DNA of 64,000 bases from AV80 sp035536995 (GTDB lineage: Bacteria; Verrucomicrobiota; Verrucomicrobiia; Chthoniobacterales; UBA10450). Below, in pieces: positions 43,219 through 52,474 of the stretch. The position numbers and the translations under genes were made by a program. Under the pieces are notes generated by a model. It ran no database searches. It was given only the letters and a program-made list of their open reading frames with translations, and was not told where the DNA came from. Position 1 is the stretch's first letter. The number at the start of each line of letters is the position of its first letter. The DNA is taken from NCBI GenBank assembly GCA_035536995.1, contig DATLNB010000047.1:15561-79560 (forward strand), written 5' to 3'.

Positions 43219-43584
43219 TTACTCGGCTTTGTCTTCGGCTTTTGCCTTCTTCGCCTTGGAAGTTTTGTCCCCCAGGCTGATGCCGGTGATTTTTATGCGG
43301 GTCAGCTTACGACGGTGACCGACGGTGCGGTGATACCCTTTCCGGCGGCGATACTTAAACGCGATGACTTTCTTGTCCTTGCGCTGCTCGAGGACCTCAC
43401 CAGTGACCGTGGCGCCTTCGATGAGAGGACTCCCGTGCGTAGCTTTGTCGCCGTCGCTGTGAAAGAGAACGTCCGCGAAAACACCCTCTTTCCCGGGCTC
43501 CTCATTGAGGAAATCCACGTCGATAATGTCGCCCTCGGCAACCCGATGTTGTCTACCGCCAGTCCTGATAATTGCGTAAGCCAT
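43219..43584 (-). CDS. rplU: 50S ribosomal protein L21
   Basis: The 121-residue protein begins MAYAIIRTGGRQHRVAEGDI and contains KKVIAFKYRRRKGYHRTVGH, KLTRIKITGI and a Lys/Ala-rich tail. It is the first gene of the L21-L27 pair that leads into the kinase, fmt, pyrH and frr run. Confidence 0.98.
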   Translation of the reverse strand: MAYAIIRTGGRQHRVAEGDIIDVDFLNEEPGKEGVFADVLFHSDGDKATHGSPLIEGATVTGEVLEQRKDKKVIAFKYRRRKGYHRTVGHRRKLTRIKITGISLGDKTSKAKKAKAEDKAE

Positions 43585-43847
43585 ACGAAAGGTGGGTGCT
43601 TAACTGGGGGAAAAGCCGCGCAAACTTCCACAGGTCAGGCGGAATGACAAGGGAGAAAAACGACCGCCTGGAGCCCTGATCTGATCTGTCATGTTGAGCG
43701 GAGCGAAACATCTCTGACTATTTCCGGCTTTCCACGCGCAGAAATGGTCACAGATCCCCTTCGCCCTCTTCGCGGCTCAGGTTAACATCCACTTTTGCTC
43801 ATACCGCTGATCATGATCCTGATCCTTTGTGCCGTAGGCGCTTGTTC

Positions 43848-44516
43848 TCACGAGGGCATCCCGCTAATCACCAGCGTGATCTCCCCCTTGGCCGGGTGCG
43901 CCGTGTAATGCGCAAGAAGCTCAGCGGCAGTCCCGCGCCGGAATTCCTCGAATTTTTTCGTTAGCTCGCGCGCCACGCAAAGATCGCGGTCCGGCATGAT
44001 CTCCGAACACGCGGCCAGGGTTTTCAAAATCCGATAGGGTGACTCGAAGAAAATCGTCGTTTCAATCCGCTCCGCCGCCGCCCGCAACTCCCTTTCGCGC
44101 TGCCCGCTTTTCACCGGAAGGAAGCCGCGGAAGCAAAATGCGTCTGCGGCCAGTCCGGATCCGACCAGCCCAGCCAGGATTGCCGAGACTCCAGGGACAA
44201 TCGTGTAAGGCAGACCGCGCTCGATGCATTTTCGGATCAACCGGGCGCCCGGATCGGAAAGGCCAGGCATCCCTGCGTCCGTGATCAGGGCGACATTTTC
44301 TCCCGCTGCGAGTTTTGTGGCCAATTCTTCTGAGCGCATCGCTTCGTTATGCTCGTGATAGCTCACGAGCGGCTTCCGGATCTCAAAGTGCCGCAGCAGA
44401 TTCCCGGAGTGGCGGGTATCCTCAGCTGCGATCAGGTCGACCGATTTAAGAACTTCCAAGGCCCGGAGCGTGATGTCGTCCAGGTTCCCGATCGGGGTGG
44501 CAACGACATAAAGCAT
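43848..44516 (-). CDS. rsmI: 16S rRNA 2'-O-ribose C1402 methyltransferase
   Basis: The 222-residue tetrapyrrole-methylase-fold protein starts MLYVVATPIGNLDDITLRAL. It has AEDTRHSGNLLRHFEI, LITDAGMPGLSDPG and VPGVSAILAGLVGSGL, followed by FRGFLP. It modifies the decoding centre of 16S rRNA. It is the last gene after putA and a small exported protein. Confidence 0.95.
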   Translation of the reverse strand: MLYVVATPIGNLDDITLRALEVLKSVDLIAAEDTRHSGNLLRHFEIRKPLVSYHEHNEAMRSEELATKLAAGENVALITDAGMPGLSDPGARLIRKCIERGLPYTIVPGVSAILAGLVGSGLAADAFCFRGFLPVKSGQRERELRAAAERIETTIFFESPYRILKTLAACSEIMPDRDLCVARELTKKFEEFRRGTAAELLAHYTAHPAKGEITLVISGMPS

Positions 44517-44534
44517 GGCGCGGCCCGCAAACGC

Positions 44535-45056
44535 CTACTTGCGAGGATGCGGCCGATAATCCGTTTCGTACTTGCGCCACTTCGCGTCGTCTTGCGACCG
44601 GGGCGTGATCCGGATCTTCCAAGGCTTTTTCATCCCCAATTCGTCGATCGTGCCGCGGATGCATTTCACGGCCGCCTTGACCACGTCGTCATCCGTCAGA
44701 TCATACTGATCCGGGGCCTTCATCTGCGACAGATTTAGTGTGGCCACGTAATGCTCAGGTTTTTCCACCCACTCGGCTTCGACGGAGATTGCGAGCAGCG
44801 AAAGCAGGTTCGAGTCTTCGATGATCTCAGGCCCGCGCTGAGGCAACCGGTTCGGCGCCGCGATATAAACCAGGACATTTTCCAGTGGACCGCTGGCGAT
44901 GATTGGGACCTTGGCGACGATGATCTTCGGGTCGGCGTCGGTCCCAAATGTAGTGAGCGGCTGGTAAACGAAACCAACCCCGCTGACGCTTCCAAAGGCC
45001 GGCATTGTGCCAAGCAACACGAGCAGGATAAAGAATCGTAGGCGTTGAGTTTTCAT
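44535..45056 (-). CDS. Exported protein of unknown function
   Basis: The 173-residue protein has a signal peptide (LRFFILLVLLGTMPAFGSVS) and a compact domain with VEAEWVEKPEHYVATLNLS and DDDVVKAAVKCIRGTIDELG. I do not recognise a family. Its start overlaps the putA stop by ATGA, so it is translationally coupled to it, and rsmI follows 18 bases on. Confidence 0.85.
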   Translation of the reverse strand: MKTQRLRFFILLVLLGTMPAFGSVSGVGFVYQPLTTFGTDADPKIIVAKVPIIASGPLENVLVYIAAPNRLPQRGPEIIEDSNLLSLLAISVEAEWVEKPEHYVATLNLSQMKAPDQYDLTDDDVVKAAVKCIRGTIDELGMKKPWKIRITPRSQDDAKWRKYETDYRPHPRK

Positions 45057-48000
45057 GAGTGATTCACCGTGGCCGCGCCAAACGCCTGCCGGAACTCCGG
45101 GGTCGTGTCAGGCGCGAACCCGTGCCGCATGATGTTTTCGGTCACGACCCGCGGGACGACGAATTGGAGCAGGTAATCGCCGCCGCCCGCCTTGGTCCCG
45201 CCACCCGACATCTTGAAACCGCCAAATGGATGCCGGCCGACAACCGCACCCGTGCAGGAACGGTTGATATAAACATTCCCGGCAACCAGTTCCGCTTTCA
45301 CCCGTTCGATGTTCGCCGGGCTCCGCGAGAAGAATCCGGCGGTCAACGCGTAGTCCGTGTCGTTCGCCACCCGAATCGCTTCATCCAGATCGCGCACCTT
45401 CAACACGCTCAGGACCGGCCCAAAAATTTCCTCGCGCGCAAGCCTCGTATGGGGCTTCACGCCGGTGAAAATCGTCGGCGGAATAAAGAAACCTTCTGAC
45501 GGGGCCTTGCCCTGGTAAGCAAGCGTTGCCTCCGACTTACCCGCTTCCACGATCTCGATGATCCGGCGGTAGGCCGTCTCATCAATCACCGGGCCGACCG
45601 TGATCCCCGGCGTTTCCGGATTGCCCACTCGCAAGCTGGCCGCCGCTTCGACCAGGCGCTTCACGACGCGTTCGTAATTTTCCTCGAGTACAATCAGGCG
45701 CGAACAGGCCGAACATTTTTGGCCCTGATAACCGAAAGCGGAATAGACCGTATCGACGATCGCTTCGTCGAGGTCGGCATCGGAATCGACGATGACGGCG
45801 TTTTTACCGCCCATTTCGCAGACCACACGCTTCAGCTCCAACTGACCCTCGCGGGTTTCGCCGGCGCTCTTCCAAATCCGGAGGCCCACCTCGCGCGAGC
45901 CGGTGAAGGCGATCATGTGGACGTCCTTGTGATCGACCAAATGCTGCCCGATGACCGAGCCTTTTCCGGGCAGAAAATTCAGGACGCCCGCCGGCACGCC
46001 CGCTTCCTCGAACATTTCCATCAGCAGCGCACCGCAAACCGCCGATTGCTCGGCCGGCTTCATGATCACGGTGTTGCCGGTAACGAGCGCGGCGGAGACC
46101 ATTCCGGTCAGGATCGCGACCGGGAAATTCCAGGGCGCGATGACGAGAGCGACGCCCCGCGGCCAGTAGTGCTGATAGCTCTCTTCACCCGGGACGTGCT
46201 GCGTTAATCGGGGAAGGCCGCGCAGTCTCATCTGCTGCGCGTAAAAGAGGAGGAAATCGATCGCTTCCCGAATATCGCCGTCCGCCTCCGCCCACGGTTT
46301 GCCGACTTCGTAAACCTCAAGGGCAGACAGCTCGAAACGGCGACGGTCCATGATCGTCGCGACTCTTTCCAGCAGCTCAGCCCGATGGTCCACGCTGACC
46401 CGGCACCAATGTTCGAACGCTTTTTTCGCGGCTGTGACCGCCTGCTCGGCGTGCTCGATCTTCGCTTCGGCCACTGCGCCCACGACCTTGTCCGGCGAAG
46501 TCGGGTTGATCGAATTGATCAGGTTATCGGTCCAGACTTTTTGCCCGTCGATGACGAGCGGATATTTGTTCCCCAATCGCCCTCGCATTTCGACCAGGGC
46601 CGCCTGCATTTTTTCCTGGCTGCTGCGATGGACGAAATTCACCAGGGGCGAATTCTCATACGTATCGCCCGGCGGCGTATCGAGGGACTGCCCATTGCGA
46701 GATTGCGAGGTTGTAGCCGGGATCGCCGATCCCGGCCGCGCTGAGTTGCGAATCAGCGAGCGCGGATCGCGCAAAAGCTGTTCCGGGCCCGCTTTGTCGG
46801 AGAATTTCGCTTTCAGGAATCCTTCGTTCGACGTGTTCTCGAGGAGACGCCGCACGAGATACGACATCCCGGGCAGGAGCTCACCGACCGGGCAATATTC
46901 GCGAACGCGATAACCCATCTCGACCAGCGCGCGCTTGATCGGGCCCGCCATACCGTAAAGGAGCTGAAATTCCATTCGGCTTTTATCGATCCCGAGTTCC
47001 TGCGCATAAGCCTGCGCGTGGGCGATGCTCCGAATGTTGTGCGAGCCGAAGGCCGAGGAGGCGATTCCCTCGTTCTCCAACAGGATCCGGGTGCAGATTT
47101 CGAAGTTCGCGTCGCTCTCCGGCTTTTGCAGGAACACAGGGACGCGCCAACCGTTTTGCGCTGCCTTGATCTTCTCGTAATCCCAATACGCCCCTTTGAC
47201 GAGACGAACGGTGAACCGTGTGCCGCGCTGCCGGCCCCACTCGATCAAATCGCGCAGGTCCTTCTCTGCATCGCGCAGATACGCCTGGATCACGATGCCG
47301 GCGTGCGGCCATTCGCGGAACTCGGGCTCGGAAAAGAGGGTCCGGAAAAGCTCGAGCGTCGTGTTCTTATGCGCGTAGCTCTCCATGTCGAAATTGATGA
47401 AGGCACCGAGCTCCCGGGCCCGCCGCAGGATCGGCCTCAACTTTGGCCCCAGGTGCGCGATGGCATCCGCCGGATCAGCCGGGTTCATCTGGGAATAGAG
47501 GGCCGAGATTTTCACGGACACGTTCACAACCGGGAACAGCTCGCTGTTTTTCCCGAGCGGATCGCGCCAGCCCCGGGTTTGTTCCGATAGCCCTTCGACC
47601 AACGCCAGGCAGCGGGCGGCGTATTCGTTCGTTTCCTCTTCGCTCACCACCGCTTCGCCCAGCAGATCCACCGTAAACCCGATCTTTTCCGCGCGCCGTC
47701 TGCGGAGCGTCTTCATGACGTCGTCCGGGTCGCGGCCCGCGATGAACTGGCGCGCCATCCCCGACACGTTCCAGCGGAGGATCGGGGCGGTTAGCCACGG
47801 AAAAATGCGCGCCGCCCGAATGCCGGTCTGAAGGAACGGGACCGACCCGTTGCGCATATCGGCGAAATATTCGTTCAAGTGCCGGACGATGTCGGCTGGC
47901 CGCCGGAGCGACGCGAGGACATCGACGAAGCGGAACATCTGGACCTTGAAATGTTCGTCCCGCATCGAGAAGGCCATCATCCGCTGGTAGAACCCCGCTT

Positions 48001-48085
48001 TGCTGAAAATCGATTCCGGGTTTTGATCGACCAGATCCAACATCTGCAACCCCCGTTGCTCGATCTCCTGCTGCAACGAACTCAT
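45053..48085 (-). CDS. putA: Bifunctional proline dehydrogenase / glutamate-semialdehyde dehydrogenase
   Basis: The 1010-residue enzyme oxidises proline to glutamate. The FAD-dependent barrel occupies about 120-430 (NFDMESYAHKNTTLELFRTL, VRLVKGAYWDYEKIKA, EFQLLYGMAGPIKRAL). The NAD-dependent aldehyde dehydrogenase follows from about 510, with APWNFPVAILTGM, FTGSREVG, the base Glu in VCEMGGKNAVIV and the nucleophile in QGQKCSACSRLI. No ribbon-helix-helix head is present, so it is not an autorepressor. The linker, about residues 440-480 (ARPGSAIPATTSQSRNGQ), contains a 9-bp palindrome in frame at 46716-46736. Confidence 0.96.
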   Translation of the reverse strand: MSSLQQEIEQRGLQMLDLVDQNPESIFSKAGFYQRMMAFSMRDEHFKVQMFRFVDVLASLRRPADIVRHLNEYFADMRNGSVPFLQTGIRAARIFPWLTAPILRWNVSGMARQFIAGRDPDDVMKTLRRRRAEKIGFTVDLLGEAVVSEEETNEYAARCLALVEGLSEQTRGWRDPLGKNSELFPVVNVSVKISALYSQMNPADPADAIAHLGPKLRPILRRARELGAFINFDMESYAHKNTTLELFRTLFSEPEFREWPHAGIVIQAYLRDAEKDLRDLIEWGRQRGTRFTVRLVKGAYWDYEKIKAAQNGWRVPVFLQKPESDANFEICTRILLENEGIASSAFGSHNIRSIAHAQAYAQELGIDKSRMEFQLLYGMAGPIKRALVEMGYRVREYCPVGELLPGMSYLVRRLLENTSNEGFLKAKFSDKAGPEQLLRDPRSLIRNSARPGSAIPATTSQSRNGQSLDTPPGDTYENSPLVNFVHRSSQEKMQAALVEMRGRLGNKYPLVIDGQKVWTDNLINSINPTSPDKVVGAVAEAKIEHAEQAVTAAKKAFEHWCRVSVDHRAELLERVATIMDRRRFELSALEVYEVGKPWAEADGDIREAIDFLLFYAQQMRLRGLPRLTQHVPGEESYQHYWPRGVALVIAPWNFPVAILTGMVSAALVTGNTVIMKPAEQSAVCGALLMEMFEEAGVPAGVLNFLPGKGSVIGQHLVDHKDVHMIAFTGSREVGLRIWKSAGETREGQLELKRVVCEMGGKNAVIVDSDADLDEAIVDTVYSAFGYQGQKCSACSRLIVLEENYERVVKRLVEAAASLRVGNPETPGITVGPVIDETAYRRIIEIVEAGKSEATLAYQGKAPSEGFFIPPTIFTGVKPHTRLAREEIFGPVLSVLKVRDLDEAIRVANDTDYALTAGFFSRSPANIERVKAELVAGNVYINRSCTGAVVGRHPFGGFKMSGGGTKAGGGDYLLQFVVPRVVTENIMRHGFAPDTTPEFRQAFGAATVNHS
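46712..46738. repeat. Palindromic element in frame within the putA linker
   Basis: The sequence TGTA is followed by GCCGGGATC, a GCC loop and GATCCCGGC, a perfect 9-bp palindrome. It encodes part of PGSAIPATT between the two enzyme domains of PutA. Its TGTAGC head and hairpin resemble the intergenic elements at 30702, 41002, 57249 and 62822. Confidence 0.65.
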
Positions 48086-48139
48086 GGGCCGATTCTAAAC
48101 AAGGAGCGGCGGTTTACAAACCGCCGTTTCCTAAGCGCC

Positions 48140-48741
48140 CTACTTCGGCTCCGGAACGACTATATCGCGCGATCCGCGCCATACCCCGCCGCCCCCGCGT
48201 TTCAGGTCGATGATAACCACGAAGGGACGATCGCGGCCTCCGCTCGCGCTTTTCAGCTCCCTCTCATTGATCCGTGGATCGTCTTTGAACCAGTAATCCT
48301 CGATCGACCGCTCAGAATATCCCGGTCCGTAAACGTGCGCGTGGATGTGGCCGGCGTGCTCCGGTGCGGATACGCTCCTGGGCGTATCGTGCGGAATTCG
48401 TATTTTCCGTTGGCCCCAATCAACATCCAGCCCTTGAGCCGCGGGTGGCTCGCGTCGTCTTTTTCATTGTAATAACCGGTTCGGTCTGTGTGATATACCC
48501 ACAGCACCATTCCCTCAGCCGGCGTTTTGCCGTCGGGTTTGAAAACTCTGCCGGTGACGATCAATGGCTCGCCGGCCTCCTTCTCCGAAGTGATTACGGT
48601 TTTCCAGGAAAGCTGTTCCGGGGCATTGCACGACCCGCAGGGCGCGCCGCCCGTCAGGGTTGCCGGATAATTTTTTTCCGGTTCGGCCGCGACGCAGCAT
48701 GACGCAACAAGAACAACCAGAACGCGCCAGCGCCACTGCAT
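48140..48741 (-). pseudogene. Frameshifted exported intradiol dioxygenase-like gene
   Basis: The front part, from the signal peptide MQWRWRVLVVLVASCC, reads through VTGRVFKPDGKTPAEGMVLW, YHTDRTGYY and GKYEFRTIRPGAYPHRSTPA. This matches intradiol (protocatechuate/catechol-type) dioxygenases, with the first iron Tyr in the YHTDRTGYY region. One missing base near 48350 then shifts the frame. In the shifted frame the sequence continues as HIHAHVYGP, SIEDYWFKDDPRINEREL and FVVIIDLKRG to a TAG at 48140. The His-x-His iron pair therefore lies just past the break. It is either a real pseudogene or a sequencing or assembly error. Confidence 0.8.
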
Positions 48742-48812
48742 CCGGTCGGTATAACTGAGGCACCCTCTATTCACGAGACCGGAGTTGCCCCGACCAGCGT
48801 TGTACGCGTATC

Positions 48813-49286
48813 ATGGCGGCGCTCGACACCACCGGGCATCAGATAATGCAAAAAATAGGATTTGCCGAAGCGCTTGATTCAATCGTGGCCAGCGATCCCC
48901 GTTATCAGCGCGAGGCCTACGTGTTTCTGCGCGATGCGCTCGATTACACGACCAAGCAGCAGAAAAAGACCAAGGGGGCATCGGTCCGCCACGTAGCGGG
49001 GCCGGAGCTGCTCGCGGGTGTCCGCCAGTATGCGCTCAAGGAATTCGGCCCGATGGTTGTAACTGTTTTTTCCTACTGGGGAATTCGTTCCTGCGAAGAC
49101 ATCGGTCACATGGTCTTCAACCTGATCGGAGCCGGAATTTTCGGGAAAACGGAAGAGGACTCGATCGAGGATTTCAAGAACGTCTTCGATTTCCACGAAG
49201 CCTTTGTGAAGCCGTTTGAACCGGAGAAGCGCTCGCATCCGGATATTCCGGCCGGACTTCCAGCTTCGGCGCCGAAGGTCTCCTGA
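48813..49286 (+). CDS. Minf_1886 family protein
   Basis: The 157-residue protein has the family pattern FAEALDSIVASDPRYQREAY, FLRDALDYTTK, HVAGPELLAGVRQYALKEFG, then TVFSYWGIRSCEDIGHMVFN with LIGAG. The family is found widely in Planctomycetes and Verrucomicrobiota and has no known function. The start may instead be the ATG at 48846. It stands 39 bases upstream of the M16 peptidase gene on the same strand. Confidence 0.88.
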   Translation: MAALDTTGHQIMQKIGFAEALDSIVASDPRYQREAYVFLRDALDYTTKQQKKTKGASVRHVAGPELLAGVRQYALKEFGPMVVTVFSYWGIRSCEDIGHMVFNLIGAGIFGKTEEDSIEDFKNVFDFHEAFVKPFEPEKRSHPDIPAGLPASAPKVS

Positions 49287-49325
49287 GATTGCGCCGGGCG
49301 CCTTCGAGCGCTTTGGTTCATCGAA

Positions 49326-51905
49326 ATGCTGACCGCTCATCTGAAGGCTGCTCCGTCCGAGACCGGGCCCGGGATCACGTTCCCGCCGAGCTCGGCTGAG
49401 AAACGTGTCTTGCCCAATGGCCTGACAATCATTGTGCAGGTGGACCGGAGCGCGCCGGTGGCGAGCGTCCAGGCCTGGTGTGGGACCGGCAGCGTGGACG
49501 AGAACGAACACCTCGGGGCCGGGCTATCGCACATCCTCGAGCACATGCTTTTCAAGGGGACGAAATCGAACCCGGCAAATGCGATCGCCCAGAAAGTCCA
49601 GGACGTGGGCGGTTACATCAATGCCTACACGTCATTCGATCGAACGGTCTACTGGATCGATGTGCCCAAAGACGGCGTTCCCGTGGCGCTCGAGGTCCTT
49701 TCCGACGCGATGATGAATTCCACCCTGCCCGCGCAGGAATACGAGAAGGAACAGGAAGTAATTCGGCGCGAGTTCGCCATGGGCATGGACGATCCGGACC
49801 GAATGGCGGGCCAGCTTCTTTTTGCCACGGCTTATCAAAGGCATCCCTACCGGCTGCCCGTCATCGGCTTGCTCGATGTCTTCAATCAGCTCAGCCGCGA
49901 CCAGGTAATGGCATATTACAAGGCGCGGTATGTGCCGAACAATCTGACCTTCATCGTGGTCGGCGATGTCGAGCCTGAGGCGATCTATCGGCAGCTCACT
50001 GATTTCTTCAAAGATCACCCGGGAAAATCGCTCCAGCCCGTTTTCATCCCGAGCGAGCCTCTGCAGCTCGGCCGGCGTGAGATGCACCAGGCTTTTGTCA
50101 CCGAGCTGACCCGGCTCTCGCTCGCCTGGCATATCCCGGAAATCACGCATCCCGACGTTCCGGCGCTTGATGTTCTCTCCACGATTCTCGGGGATGGTCG
50201 CAGCTCGCGTCTTTACCGGCGCCTCCGAGAGGAGACAGGCTTGGCCTACGGAGTTTCGGCGTTCTCTTATACGCCGGGTGATCCGGGTTTACTCGGGATC
50301 GATGCAACGGTCGAGCCATCGGACCGCGACGCCGCCCGGGACGCGATCCTGGAGATCGTCGGCAACCTGAAAGAGAGCGGCCCGACGACTGAGGAATTAG
50401 CCAAGGCTAAAAAGATTTCGCTGAGCCACCATCTCGGCGCGCTGACCACAATGCGTGGCCAGGCTTCCGACCTGGGCTCGAACTGGTTCCTGACCCGGAA
50501 TCTGAATTTCACCCGTGATTATCTCGATGCGGTCCAGCAAATCACTTCCGACGATGTCCGGCGTGTCGCGGCGAAATATCTCGTCGAGCAAAACCTCACC
50601 GTCATATCGCTGGATCCCAAGGCAGAGCATCCCGCGACAGGCGCGGCTGTGTCCGCGGCAGCCGCCGGGGAAGTTCAAAAAATCGAGCTTTCAAACGGCC
50701 TCCGGCTGCTCGTCCGCCACGACCCCAGACTTCCGCTCGTCTCGATGGTGGCAGTATTTCGTGGCGGGTTGCTCGCCGAGACCGCCGAGACGAACGGCAT
50801 CACGCGCCTGATGGCGAGGTCGCTGCTTAAGGGGACCCAAACGAGGACAGCGGAGCAGATCGCCGACAGCATCGAAGCAGTGGGCGGCAGCGTCGGAAGC
50901 GACGCCGGGAATAACAGCTTTAGCGTTGCGGTCGATGTCACCCAACCGGACCTGCATCTCGGCGTCGAGATGCTCGCGGATGTCCTGCTGGACGCCAACT
51001 TCCCGGAAAGTGCAGTTGCGCGCGAGAGAGAGGTTCAGCTCGCCAGCATCAAGGAGGATGAAGAACAGCTGACCGCGGTTGCGCGCAACATTTTGCGCGA
51101 GGCGCTCTTCCGCGGTCATCCTTATGCCCTGCGGGTCAAGGGCTCGGTCGGGGCAGTCGCGAAGCTCACTCGCGAGCAGCTCGTTGCTTTTCGCGATCGT
51201 TATCTCGTCGCACGCAACGGGGTGATTTCGATCTTCGGGAGCGTGAGCGCGTCCGAGGCTCGCGAGATCTTCGAGAAGGCGTTGGGCAAGTTGAAACCCG
51301 GCGAGCTGGCCCATCAAAGCCCGCCCGCGCCCGCGCCATTATCAGAGATTGTCCTGGTCGAGAGCCGCAAGGAAAAGGCGCAGGGCGTCTTGATGGCAGG
51401 TTACCGGGGCGCTGACATGTTTAGCCCGGACCGATACGCTCTCGAGTTGATTGACGAAGCGAGCAGCGACATCGGCTCCCGCTTCTTCATCCGGATTCGT
51501 GAGCAAATGGGGCTGGCGTATTATGTTGGCGCGAGCCAGATGCAGGGCCTGGTTCCGGGCCTGTTCCTGTTTTATCTCGGGACCGATCCGCAAAAGATCG
51601 AGCCGGTGAAAGCGGCTTTGTTCGAAGAGATCGGGCGCCTGGCGACTCATGGATTGAGCGAGGTCGAGCTGGCTCGCGCGAAAAAGAAGCTGATCGGGCA
51701 GCAGCAGATCGCGAATCAAAGCAACGATTCGTTTGGCTACATGGCTGCGCTCGACGAGCTCTACGGGCTCGGGTTCGATCATTACAAAACGCTCGAGCGC
51801 GACGTCGAGAAGGTGACGCTCGAAGATGTCCGGCGAGTCGCGGCCAAGTATTTTCTGAATCAGCCACACGTGCTGGCCGTGGTGCGGCCGCCGGAGACGC
51901 TTTAA
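49326..51905 (+). CDS. M16 zinc metallopeptidase, double-domain (pitrilysin-like)
   Basis: The 859-residue protein contains an active N-terminal M16 unit with the inverted zinc motif HILEHMLFKG and the downstream Glu in EQEVIRREFAMG. A second, inactive-type half starts at IELSNGLRLLVRHDPRLPLV, where the HxxEH position is replaced. There is no signal peptide, so a cytoplasmic peptide-degrading role is likely. A late segment LARAKKKLIGQQQIA is typical of the family. It is co-directional with the DUF1844 gene 37 bases downstream. Confidence 0.93.
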   Translation: MLTAHLKAAPSETGPGITFPPSSAEKRVLPNGLTIIVQVDRSAPVASVQAWCGTGSVDENEHLGAGLSHILEHMLFKGTKSNPANAIAQKVQDVGGYINAYTSFDRTVYWIDVPKDGVPVALEVLSDAMMNSTLPAQEYEKEQEVIRREFAMGMDDPDRMAGQLLFATAYQRHPYRLPVIGLLDVFNQLSRDQVMAYYKARYVPNNLTFIVVGDVEPEAIYRQLTDFFKDHPGKSLQPVFIPSEPLQLGRREMHQAFVTELTRLSLAWHIPEITHPDVPALDVLSTILGDGRSSRLYRRLREETGLAYGVSAFSYTPGDPGLLGIDATVEPSDRDAARDAILEIVGNLKESGPTTEELAKAKKISLSHHLGALTTMRGQASDLGSNWFLTRNLNFTRDYLDAVQQITSDDVRRVAAKYLVEQNLTVISLDPKAEHPATGAAVSAAAAGEVQKIELSNGLRLLVRHDPRLPLVSMVAVFRGGLLAETAETNGITRLMARSLLKGTQTRTAEQIADSIEAVGGSVGSDAGNNSFSVAVDVTQPDLHLGVEMLADVLLDANFPESAVAREREVQLASIKEDEEQLTAVARNILREALFRGHPYALRVKGSVGAVAKLTREQLVAFRDRYLVARNGVISIFGSVSASEAREIFEKALGKLKPGELAHQSPPAPAPLSEIVLVESRKEKAQGVLMAGYRGADMFSPDRYALELIDEASSDIGSRFFIRIREQMGLAYYVGASQMQGLVPGLFLFYLGTDPQKIEPVKAALFEEIGRLATHGLSEVELARAKKKLIGQQQIANQSNDSFGYMAALDELYGLGFDHYKTLERDVEKVTLEDVRRVAAKYFLNQPHVLAVVRPPETL

Positions 51906-51942
51906 CGCTTTAACGCTTTAGAGCTTCAACTATCTTCACCCC

Positions 51943-52386
51943 ATGGCCGAAGTTCAAACCAATACGCAATCGGGCGAGATGTCGCAGCGCTTCATCGAGT
52001 TTGTCATGATGCAGGCGCAAAACGCGGCGCTTTTCCTTGGGCAAATTCCCAATCCCCAGACCGGCAAAGGCGAAGTGAACCTCGAGCTTGCCAAGATGTT
52101 CATCGACCAGCTCGGCATGATCCAGGACAAGACCCGTGGCAACCTCACCAACGAGGAAGCCGCAGTCCTCCGGAACACGCTTTCGAATTTACAGATGGCG
52201 TTTGTGGAAGTTACGCAGCAGGTAAAGGGCGGGACGACTGAGCCTGCGACCTCGAGGGCTCCTGAACCGGAGGCCTTCGAGGCGCCGCCGCCTTCATCAT
52301 CCGAGGAGAAGCCCGCAACGCCCTCGACTCCGACCGAAACGGAATCCGAATCCCGCAAAAAGTTCACGAAAAGCTACGGCGCGTAA
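51943..52386 (+). CDS. DUF1844 domain protein
   Basis: The 147-residue protein holds the DUF1844 core, FIEFVMMQAQNAALFLGQIP followed by NLELAKMFIDQLGMIQDKTR and LTNEEAAVLRNTLSNLQMAF. A low-complexity Pro/Ser/Glu tail completes it. DUF1844 proteins are common in Verrucomicrobiota and related phyla and have no established role. No membrane helix or Cys pair is seen. Confidence 0.9.
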   Translation: MAEVQTNTQSGEMSQRFIEFVMMQAQNAALFLGQIPNPQTGKGEVNLELAKMFIDQLGMIQDKTRGNLTNEEAAVLRNTLSNLQMAFVEVTQQVKGGTTEPATSRAPEPEAFEAPPPSSSEEKPATPSTPTETESESRKKFTKSYGA

Positions 52387-52474
52387 TTACGCGGCCTCTC
52401 ATCCCGAGCTGTCTTTTTGCTTTGGCTGGCCTCTCTAGACCGAGGTCGCTCGCCGTCCGTGTCTGCGCCCGTGC

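Noticed and set aside
43691..43722. TGTCATGTTGAGC sequence as a regulatory site
   Set aside because: It looks like a short dispersed repeat (a similar ATCTCTGAC end is seen near 53650) and is too far from a gene start to assign a function.
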